A DNA stretch of 7,718 bases, from assembly GCA_910578965.1 (NCBI GenBank), contig CAJTSP010000128.1, forward strand, positions 1 through 7,718, in the 5' to 3' direction. Positions 1-4,741 of the stretch are shown here, piece by piece; position 1 is the stretch's first letter; each line of letters begins with the position of its first letter. The notes below the pieces were generated by a model. That model searched no databases and had not been told where the DNA came from. It saw only the letters and a program-made list of their open reading frames with translations. The stretch comes from an uncultured Oscillospiraceae bacterium (GTDB lineage Bacteria; Bacillota; Clostridia; Oscillospirales; Ruminococcaceae). The position numbers and the translations under genes are program-made.

Positions 1-54
1 ATCCATGTCTGCCCGGCCCGCCCCGCCGCGGGTGGGCTCATTTTTTTCGCTCAT
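1..54 (-). CDS. Start of an unidentified downstream operon gene (partial)
   Basis: An ATG on the minus strand at 54 overlaps the TGA stop of the SDR gene in the classic ATGA arrangement, which usually means translational coupling. The open frame runs to the window edge and reads MSEKNEPTRGGAGRADMD, which is hydrophilic and too short to assign to a family. An alternative ATG in another frame lies at 41, with an A-rich stretch before it. The overlap favours the start at 54. By position it should belong to the same acyl-carrier pathway as the four genes upstream. A ligase, transferase or ketosynthase would be natural partners, but nothing visible identifies it. Confidence 0.5.
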   Translation of the reverse strand, partial: MSEKNEPTRGGAGRADMD

Positions 55-782
55 AGCGCGCTGCCCCCGGTTACCGGCAGGGTAACGCCGGTGATAAACC
101 GCGTCTCTTCGCTCAGCAAAAAGGCCATGGCGGGCACCACATCCTCCACCCGGGCATTGCGGCCCATTGGATTTGCCTGGGCGGCCGCCTCCACAATCAG
201 GCTGCTGGTGTCGGCCAAAAACTTGGTCTCCATCATGCTGGGGGCCACGCAGTTCACGGTAACGCCGGTGCCGGCGTAATCGGCCGCAAGGCTTTTTACC
301 AGCCCGCCGATCGCGCTTTTTACCACCACATAGGCGGCGGTGTTTTTGGGCGGCATGCCAAGGGTATAGCTGGTCTGCATAAACAGCACCCGCCCAAAGC
401 CGGCCTTGGCCATTTTGGGCAAAAAGGCCTTGCACAGCCGCAGCGCGCTGCGTAGTTGCACGCTTACATCCAGCTCAAACCGCTCCTCGTCAAACTTTTT
501 GAATTTGGTGTTGATCACCCGCAGCGCCGGCAGGTGCACCAGATGGGTGGGGGTGCCGGCCGCCTCGCCCGCCTCGCGGACAAACGTATCCAATGCTTCG
601 GGGCTGGCCAGGTCCGCATCAAAGCGGTGGATCTGCCCCGGATGCTCTTTGCACAGCCCGTCCAGCACCGCAAGGTCGCCCGCACCCTGTGCGATCACGG
701 TATCCTCCGGCCCCAATATCCGCCGGATCAGCGCCGCGCCCACATCGCTGGTGGCGCCGGTGATGAGATAACAGCTACCCAT
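51..782 (-). CDS. SDR family NAD(P)-dependent oxidoreductase, FabG-like (3-oxoacyl reductase type)
   Basis: A 243-residue classical short-chain dehydrogenase with one Rossmann domain. The nucleotide-binding loop is TGATSDVG at residues 8-15. Catalytic Ser138, Tyr151 and Lys155 (YVVVK) have normal spacing, and a PSMMET segment at 181-186 occupies the usual PG...T position after the sheet. The end (TGVTLPVTGG) is typical of FabG-type enzymes. FabG relatives reduce 3-oxoacyl-ACP or -CoA to the 3-hydroxyacyl form. Two features are atypical: the structural NNAG motif is HLPA (83-86), and the Asn of the N-S-Y-K tetrad appears to be Ser107. Substrate choice or activity may therefore differ. The start at 782 is chosen because an AAGGAGGG site lies just upstream. 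An in-frame ATG at 803 lies upstream of that site. It is fourth in the operon, 77 nt after maoC, and its stop overlaps the next start. Cytoplasmic. The SDR call is firm; the substrate is inferred. Confidence 0.88.
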   Translation of the reverse strand: MGSCYLITGATSDVGAALIRRILGPEDTVIAQGAGDLAVLDGLCKEHPGQIHRFDADLASPEALDTFVREAGEAAGTPTHLVHLPALRVINTKFKKFDEERFELDVSVQLRSALRLCKAFLPKMAKAGFGRVLFMQTSYTLGMPPKNTAAYVVVKSAIGGLVKSLAADYAGTGVTVNCVAPSMMETKFLADTSSLIVEAAAQANPMGRNARVEDVVPAMAFLLSEETRFITGVTLPVTGGSAL

Positions 783-859
783 GCAATTCCCTCCTTTTTG
801 CAAAACCGGGCGGTATCCTGCGCGCCGGCCATGCCTTTTGCTTTGCGCCGACCCCGGCT

Positions 860-1276
860 TTATTTTTCCACCCCTGCTTTAATCAGCCCGCGGGTTACCT
901 TTTGGCCGTCCTGGTTGGTGATGACGGCCTTGATGGTTACCTCGCCAAAGGTCCCGTTGACCTCGGTTACCTTGCCGCTCACGGTGAGTACATCCCCAAC
1001 CATCACCGGCTTTGCGAACTTTGCCTCCACGCTGTGCAAAAGGCAGTGCTCGCCCGGCAGGTAGACGCCGGCCAGGGTGGAAAAAAAGCTTGCGCCCAGC
1101 ATGCCGTACACCACCCGCCCGGCATAGCCCCGTTCGGCTGCATACGCCGCATCCATATGGATGGGGCTGCAATCGCCGGTGATGGCGTAAAACTGCCGCA
1201 TCATATCCTCGGTTACGGTTACGGTAAAGCTCTCGGCAAGGCCGGGGGCCAGCTCGGCCAGGGTATAGCTGTTCAT
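860..1276 (-). CDS. MaoC-like (R)-specific enoyl hydratase/dehydratase
   Basis: A 138-residue single hot-dog-fold protein, the usual length for PhaJ/MaoC-like (R)-hydratases. The hydratase-2 signature is clear: YAITGDCSPIHMDAAYA at residues 30-46, with Asp35 and His40 as the catalytic pair, followed by the glycine-rich GYAGRVVYGML stretch of the family. Members interconvert trans-2-enoyl and (R)-3-hydroxyacyl thioesters on CoA or ACP. Next to an ACP and a FabG-like reductase, it would be expected to dehydrate the reductase product or hydrate an enoyl intermediate. An AAGGAGT site about 8 nt upstream supports the start at 1276. It is third in the operon, separated from the ACP gene by about 120 nt that contain a GC hairpin, and lies 77 nt before the SDR gene. 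The family assignment is firm. ACP rather than CoA as carrier is inferred from context. Confidence 0.9.
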   Translation of the reverse strand: MNSYTLAELAPGLAESFTVTVTEDMMRQFYAITGDCSPIHMDAAYAAERGYAGRVVYGMLGASFFSTLAGVYLPGEHCLLHSVEAKFAKPVMVGDVLTVSGKVTEVNGTFGEVTIKAVITNQDGQKVTRGLIKAGVEK

Positions 1277-1317
1277 ACTGCGGCACTCCTTTTATAGGTT
1301 TTTGCGGCAGGGGCGGG

Positions 1318-1337
1318 CGGCCCCCTTTGGGGGGCCG
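1318..1337 (-). repeat. GC hairpin in the gap between the ACP and maoC genes
   Basis: Eight C/G pairs close a four-base TTTG loop (1326-1329). On the minus strand the sequence that follows is GC-rich and then A-rich, with no T tract, so this is not a standard Rho-independent terminator. It may be an mRNA-stabilising or processing element, or incidental in GC-rich DNA. The gap is otherwise without visible signals except the maoC ribosome binding site. Confidence 0.4.
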
Positions 1338-1398
1338 GCACACCCTTGCAAAAAGAGCCGGGTACCCCTTGAGGCCCCGGCCCTTTGCGATTGCGTTT

Positions 1399-1641
1399 TT
1401 ACGCGGCCAGCCGGCCGATCAGATCCAGCAAATCGCCCACGTTTTTCAGCCCGCGCACATCCTCAAGCTTAAACTTGATGCCAAACTTTTTTTCCATCGC
1501 GGTGAGCAGGTTGATCTGCTCGAGGCTGTCCCAGTCCTCAATATCGTCCGCGCAGGTCTCGCGGGTGATTATAAGCTCCTCATCGTCAAAGTTGTCTCTA
1601 AAAATTTGCTGTACGGAGTCAAAAATTTCCTGCTTGTCCAT
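1399..1641 (-). CDS. Acyl carrier protein (discrete, FkbH-partner type)
   Basis: An 80-residue acidic, helical carrier protein. The phosphopantetheine attachment site is Ser39 in DWDSLEQINLL (36-46), the DSL motif of ACPs, with the helix-III region GLKNVGDLLDLI near the end. Length fits a free-standing ACP. The start at 1641 is preferred over an in-frame ATG at 1686 because AAAGGAG lies about 10 nt upstream and the residues before it do not look like ACP. It begins 2 nt after the fkbH-like stop, so the two genes are almost certainly co-translated. By analogy with FkbH/ACP pairs of polyketide pathways, this ACP probably receives the glyceryl unit from the FkbH-like enzyme. Its sequence is unlike a housekeeping AcpP (Trp37 before DSL), which suggests a specialised carrier. 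It needs a 4'-phosphopantetheinyl transferase encoded elsewhere. Confidence 0.93.
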   Translation of the reverse strand: MDKQEIFDSVQQIFRDNFDDEELIITRETCADDIEDWDSLEQINLLTAMEKKFGIKFKLEDVRGLKNVGDLLDLIGRLAA

Positions 1642-1643
1642 CT

Positions 1644-3434
1644 TTACCCGGCTCCTTTCGCCTTTCTGATTTCCATCACATGGCACAGGGGCGCGTGCTC
1701 TGCGCCCAGAAAATACGCAAATGTGGCGTTTTTGTCGGCATCCTCGTCTGTTTTCTCAAACCCGATTGTAGCATAAAAGTCCTTTACAAGCAAGTTTTTG
1801 GCGGTGGGATAGTAATGCCCCACGATCCGGCGCAGCCCGCGGGCCTTTGCCGCCGCTACGATCTGGTCGAACATGGCGTGCTCCAGCCGGCGCTTAAAGG
1901 TGCGGCAGCTCATAACCCACAGCTCAATGTCCAGGGTGTCGCCCTTTACCGCGCCGATCAGGGCAGTTACAATGCCGTTGTCGCCAAACTTGTCCAGCAG
2001 CCGGCCGTAAAGGGTGATGTGCCCGTCGTCCCCCAAAAGGCCCTCCACCTCGGCGGCCGAATACCGGCGGGTAGTGAGGTTAAACTGGTTGGTTTTGTTG
2101 ATGAGCTGGGTAATCCGCTCGGCGTGCGCGGCGTCGAAGGGGCCGAACTCGCCCACCATCGCGAGGCTTTTGAGATAGTCGTCGTAGCTGCCAAAGCTTT
2201 GCTCCAATGCCGCGCGCTGGGCGTTCTGGCGATACATCTCGGTACGCTTGCGGTCGTCGGCCGAGAGGGAGGTCACCTCGAAATAACCGCCCCGGTCCAG
2301 GGTTTTGATATAGTCTTCGGGCGCGGCCATCTCGGGTACGGTTACAGCCGGCAGCTCCCGCCGCACAATTTCCCGCTCGGCGGGATTGTCGTCTACAAAT
2401 ACAAAGCTGTCCGGCAAAAGGTTGATTTCCTTTGCCATAGCTGCCAGGTTGAGGTGCTTGGGCTCCCAGTTGGCCTTAAAGCATACAAAGTCTTCTTTTT
2501 TGAGCACGCTGTCCGCCCGGGCAAAGCCTGCCTCGGCGTTGGCGGCCTCGTTTTTGCTGCACACGTTCAGCAGCACCCCTAACCGGGAGAGCGCGCGCAG
2601 GTAGGCCTGGAATTCGCTGTAAGCCATGCCGGCCGGGCTTTCGCTGCCCAGCACAATGCCCTCCGGCCCGTCGTCCCCGATTACGCCGCCCCAAAGGGTG
2701 TTGTCCAGGTCCAGCGCAAGGGCCTTTTTGTTGCGGCCAAACAGGCTTTTGATGATGTTGGCCACGCTCTGGCAGAGGTAAGGGATGCAGTCGATGCTCA
2801 CCGCGTACTTGTAGGCGTACCAGGCTGTTTGGCTGCTGAAGGCGTCCATCCCGTGCATCGCCTGCAAATAGGCAAGGTCGTTGAGATAGAGCTCCGGGGT
2901 GGTGTCGGCCAGTTGGGCCAGCGCCTCGTTGAGCCGACGCACAAACCGCACCCGGCCCTCCGCTGCGCTGCCCTCACGGTTGCCCATTACGCGGTATACC
3001 GGCAGGTCAAGGTTGTTCAGGATTACCGGGCAGCCAAAGCCCAGGGCCGCCTTGGCCGCGCCGGCAAAGCGGGCCAGCTCGGCCTCCAGCTTCTGCCCTG
3101 CGGCCTCGGCCCCCTCGCCCGGCTCGGGCCAGTGCTGGATGTTGTGCACACCTGTATGGATGTAGATGACCTCGGGCGCAAAGGCGGCCAGCGAGCCGTC
3201 GTCAAATACGAGGTTTTCGTAAAACAAACCGTACTGCCCCTCGTAAAATGTGGGCCGGATGCCGTTTGCCAGCAAAAACAGTTCCAGGATGTTTTTGATT
3301 TCGCCAATTGTACTGCCGCTCATCAGGGCGATGCGCTTGGGCACAAGGCCGGGCGCGGCGCTCAAGGCCCGCTTGAGGCTGCGCTTTTTTTGCAGGATCA
3401 GCGCCGGGTCAATGGGGTGGTCAACAAGGTTCAT
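1644..3434 (-). CDS. FkbH-like protein: HAD-IIIC phosphatase with SGNH-like N-terminus and C-terminal GNAT domain
   Basis: A 596-residue three-part protein, typical of full-length FkbH-like enzymes. The N-terminal segment (about 1-225) has the SGSTIGE and YIHTGVHNIQHWP stretches of the SGNH-like FkbH domain. The HAD domain (about 235-380) has motif I LDLDNTLWGGVIGDDG with Asp242 and Asp244, motif II Ser293 in NVCSKN, and the acidic motif FVDDNPAERE with Asp348/Asp349. The conserved NKTNQFNLTTRR stretch (446-457) leads into a GNAT-like region (about 480-580). Characterised FkbH proteins take 1,3-bisphosphoglycerate, remove phosphate and load the glyceryl group on an ACP for methoxymalonyl-type extender units. 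Here the partner ACP follows by 2 nt, but no methyltransferase or PKS is in view. It is the first gene of the operon, with a promoter about 60-90 nt upstream and a modest GGGAG ribosome site. Domain call firm; glyceryl-ACP as product is inferred. Confidence 0.93.
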   Translation of the reverse strand: MNLVDHPIDPALILQKKRSLKRALSAAPGLVPKRIALMSGSTIGEIKNILELFLLANGIRPTFYEGQYGLFYENLVFDDGSLAAFAPEVIYIHTGVHNIQHWPEPGEGAEAAGQKLEAELARFAGAAKAALGFGCPVILNNLDLPVYRVMGNREGSAAEGRVRFVRRLNEALAQLADTTPELYLNDLAYLQAMHGMDAFSSQTAWYAYKYAVSIDCIPYLCQSVANIIKSLFGRNKKALALDLDNTLWGGVIGDDGPEGIVLGSESPAGMAYSEFQAYLRALSRLGVLLNVCSKNEAANAEAGFARADSVLKKEDFVCFKANWEPKHLNLAAMAKEINLLPDSFVFVDDNPAEREIVRRELPAVTVPEMAAPEDYIKTLDRGGYFEVTSLSADDRKRTEMYRQNAQRAALEQSFGSYDDYLKSLAMVGEFGPFDAAHAERITQLINKTNQFNLTTRRYSAAEVEGLLGDDGHITLYGRLLDKFGDNGIVTALIGAVKGDTLDIELWVMSCRTFKRRLEHAMFDQIVAAAKARGLRRIVGHYYPTAKNLLVKDFYATIGFEKTDEDADKNATFAYFLGAEHAPLCHVMEIRKAKGAG

Positions 3435-3491
3435 GCGGTTTCTCCCTTCCGAGCCGACAAATTGCCCGGGTTTATCGGTTTTATATCCTAT

Positions 3492-3521
3492 TTTATACCA
3501 TATTTTGGCCTATAAAAGCAA
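3492..3521 (-). promoter_or_regulatory. Candidate promoter of the fkbH-acp-maoC-SDR operon
   Basis: On the minus strand a TTGCTT box (3516-3521) is followed by an 18-nt spacer and TATAAA (3492-3497). The surrounding DNA is markedly AT-rich for this genome. The expected transcript start is near 3485, giving a leader of about 50 nt before the fkbH-like ATG. No operator or riboswitch is obvious in the leader. Confidence 0.6.
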
Positions 3522-3538
3522 CCGTTCCGGCAGGAAAA

Positions 3539-3585
3539 AGCCCCTTGGCCGTCCCGGCGGCTTGCGGCGGGGCGGCCGAGGGGCT
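3539..3585. terminator. Long hairpin between divergent promoters; terminator-like on the minus strand
   Basis: Bases 3539-3556 pair with 3568-3585 over 18 positions, 16 of them Watson-Crick. The other two are G-U pairs only in plus-strand RNA and would be A-C mismatches in minus-strand RNA. On the minus strand the hairpin is followed at once by TTTTTCC, as in a Rho-independent terminator. It would then stop minus-strand transcription coming from the glyoxalase side before it enters the fkbH operon. On the plus strand no T tract follows. The last base of the stem is also the first base of the forward -10 box. Confidence 0.5.
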
Positions 3586-3590
3586 ATAAT
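3562..3590 (+). promoter_or_regulatory. Promoter of the VOC/glyoxalase gene
   Basis: A perfect TATAAT (3585-3590) lies 17 nt after TTGCGG (3562-3567), a half-match to the -35 consensus. The expected transcript start is near 3597, leaving a leader of roughly 33 nt that contains the ribosome binding site GAGGAGG (3615-3621). The -35 and spacer lie in the loop and 3' arm of the hairpin at 3539-3585. Confidence 0.65.
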
Positions 3591-3629
3591 AAAAAATACG
3601 ATCAATTTTAAGACGAGGAGGCTTGCGCC

Positions 3630-4001
3630 ATGCAGTTCCGCTTTGTGCACAACAATCTCAACGTATTAAACCTCGAAAAAAGCCTCGCCTTTTACAAGGA
3701 GGCTCTGGGCCTTGTGCCGGTACGCGAAAAGCAAGCGGGGGACGGCAGCTTTACCCTCGTGTACCTGGGCGACGGGGCCACGGCCCACCAATTGGAGCTC
3801 ACCTGGCTGCGTGACCGCAGCGAGCCCTATGACCTTGGCGACAACGAGATTCATTTAGCCTTTTCGGTGGACGATTTTGACGCGGCGCTGCAAAGGCATC
3901 GGGAAATGGGCTGTGTTTGCTTTGAAAACCCGGCCATGGGCATCTATTTTATTGAGGACCCGGACGGCTATTGGCTTGAGATCCTGCCGCAAAAGCCCTG
4001 A
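3630..4001 (+). CDS. VOC family protein, glyoxalase I-like (lactoylglutathione lyase type)
   Basis: A 123-residue protein built of two beta-alpha-beta-beta-beta modules. The four metal ligands expected of glyoxalase I can be placed at His7, Glu56, His75 and Glu117, and the C-terminal IEDPDGYWLEIL stretch is a hallmark of the family. Glyoxalase I isomerises the hemithioacetal of methylglyoxal and a thiol to a 2-hydroxyacyl thioester. Which thiol a clostridial member uses is not evident from sequence. Length is slightly under that of the E. coli enzyme, as in other compact clostridial forms. The start follows GAGGAGG by 8 nt. It has its own promoter and is divergent from the fkbH operon, so a functional link to that operon is not required. 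Other VOC activities (dioxygenase, thiol-transfer resistance proteins) cannot be excluded, but the intact ligand set favours glyoxalase. Confidence 0.88.
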   Translation: MQFRFVHNNLNVLNLEKSLAFYKEALGLVPVREKQAGDGSFTLVYLGDGATAHQLELTWLRDRSEPYDLGDNEIHLAFSVDDFDAALQRHREMGCVCFENPAMGIYFIEDPDGYWLEILPQKP

Positions 4002-4009
4002 GGGGCTTT
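3992..4009 (+). terminator. Short hairpin overlapping the glyoxalase stop codon
   Basis: AAAGCCC (3992-3998) and GGGCTTT (4003-4009) form a 7-bp stem around a TGAG loop that contains most of the stop codon. The only T run is the three Ts closing the stem, so any terminator activity is probably weak. Its position at the gene end fits a terminator. Confidence 0.45.
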
Positions 4010-4025
4010 GCCGAACGGGTTTCCT

Positions 4026-4131
4026 GCGCCGCGAAGGCGGCGCCCCTGCTGCGGCCCCCTTTGTGCCGGGCAGGGCCCTGCGCCGCGGGGCCGGCGTTCT
4101 TTGTGCACCTATCCTGGCCGGTTAGGCCGGC
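4026..4131. repeat. GC-rich hairpins in the convergent gap between glyoxalase and bofC-like genes
   Basis: The 188-bp gap holds GCGCCGC/GCGGCGC around GAAG (4026-4043) and a second inverted pair, GCCGG/CCGGC, near 4118-4131. Similar GGCGCCCCTGC blocks occur on both sides of the gap, and CTGGCTCCC is repeated at 4149-4157 and 4182-4190. No T tracts follow, so these are not classical terminators, but they could form transcript 3' ends for both converging genes. No small gene is convincing here. Confidence 0.4.
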
Positions 4132-4189
4132 GCCCCTGCCGCAGTTTCCTGGCTCCCGGGCGCATCCTCTTAAAAACGTATCTGGCTCC

Positions 4190-4504
4190 CTACAGCCCAA
4201 AATCCTCCAAAAGCCGGGCAAGCTGTTCCTCACTTTCTATGGGGATGCCCTTTTGCAGGCTCAGTACGTCCTCCTGCGGCAGCAGGTGGGTGTAAAGCTC
4301 GTATACCCGCACCGGCTCCTCCTGGCCCGGCCGGAACAGCGCAATACGCCCGGCGTCGTCCCGCAGAAGGTAAGGGGCGACCTGCCCGGCAGATAGGCTG
4401 CCGGCCGGCTCCCGGGGCAGCGCGGGGCCGGCCATCCACACGATGCTCACCGCAAGGGCGGCGGCACAGAGTGCGGCCAGCGCCCAAAACCATTGTTTAC
4501 GCAC
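4190..4504 (-). CDS. Membrane-anchored BofC C-terminal-domain-like protein
   Basis: A 104-residue protein with an N-terminal hydrophobic helix (about residues 5-24, after MRKQ) that should act as a membrane anchor or uncleaved signal. The remainder (about 43-103, APYLLRDDAGRIALF ... LPQEDVLSLQKGIPI ... EEQLARLLEDFG) resembles the BofC C-terminal domain. BofC in Bacillus is an intercompartmental regulator of pro-sigma-K processing during sporulation and is longer, with an extra N-terminal domain missing here. The role of these short clostridial forms is not established, so a sporulation or envelope function is inference. The start is GTG at 4504, 7 nt after the GGAGG core of a perfect extended ribosome site, GGAGGTGATC. 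It is divergent from the PBP gene and convergent with the glyoxalase gene. No clear promoter was found. Confidence 0.72.
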   Translation of the reverse strand: MRKQWFWALAALCAAALAVSIVWMAGPALPREPAGSLSAGQVAPYLLRDDAGRIALFRPGQEEPVRVYELYTHLLPQEDVLSLQKGIPIESEEQLARLLEDFGL

Positions 4505-4578
4505 AGGATCACCTCCCGCTTACTATGGGCCGCGCAGGCCCGGCTTAAACATGTGTGGAGGCCCGTTTTGGGCGTTTG

Positions 4579-4594
4579 CCGCCACATTTGGCGG
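4579..4594. repeat. Small inverted repeat in the bofC-like/PBP divergent region
   Basis: CCGCCA (4579-4584) and TGGCGG (4589-4594) flank a CATT loop. It lies between the two divergent genes and could be an operator half-site pair or a small leader hairpin of the minus-strand transcript. It has no T tract. Support is limited to the symmetry itself. Confidence 0.3.
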
Positions 4595-4643
4595 ATGCGT
4601 TGCCTTTTCCTGCCTGGCCGGCTGTACTTTTTGATGCGGGATG

Positions 4644-4652
4644 TGCTATAAT
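4644..4652 (+). promoter_or_regulatory. Extended -10 promoter of the PBP gene
   Basis: TGCTATAAT (4644-4652) is a full extended -10 element. The -35 region about 17-18 nt upstream (near TGTACT) is poor, as is common with extended -10 promoters. The expected transcript start is near 4659. A perfect inverted repeat TGCGGG (4635-4640) / CCCGCA (4654-4659) brackets the -10, and GCTATRATACCC recurs exactly 20 bp downstream. Both could be regulator sites. Confidence 0.65.
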
Positions 4653-4741
4653 ACCCGCAGGCCGGCTATGATACCCTTATAACGGCCAAACAGCGTATCC
4701 CGGTTTTGGCGCTGCGGCAAACCCCGCTGCGCCCCGGGTTC

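Noticed and set aside
1680..2582. 300-codon plus-strand open frame opposite the fkbH-like gene
   Set aside because: The minus-strand frame encodes a clear three-domain FkbH-like protein. The plus frame has no recognisable motif and no ribosome site.
2829..3515. 228-codon plus-strand open frame opposite the start of the fkbH-like gene
   Set aside because: It overlaps the conserved N-terminal domain and the operon promoter on the other strand, and has no domain-like pattern.
4521..4527. CATAGTA on the minus strand as a forespore (sigma-G-like) -10 box for the bofC-like gene
   Set aside because: A transcript starting 7 nt downstream would cut into the ribosome site at 4508-4517, and no good -35 is present at the right spacing.
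4443..4634. 63-codon plus-strand open frame ending in FSCLAGCTF, resembling a lipobox
   Set aside because: The Cys lies almost at the C-terminus, so it cannot be a lipoprotein signal. It overlaps the bofC-like gene start antisense and lacks a ribosome site.
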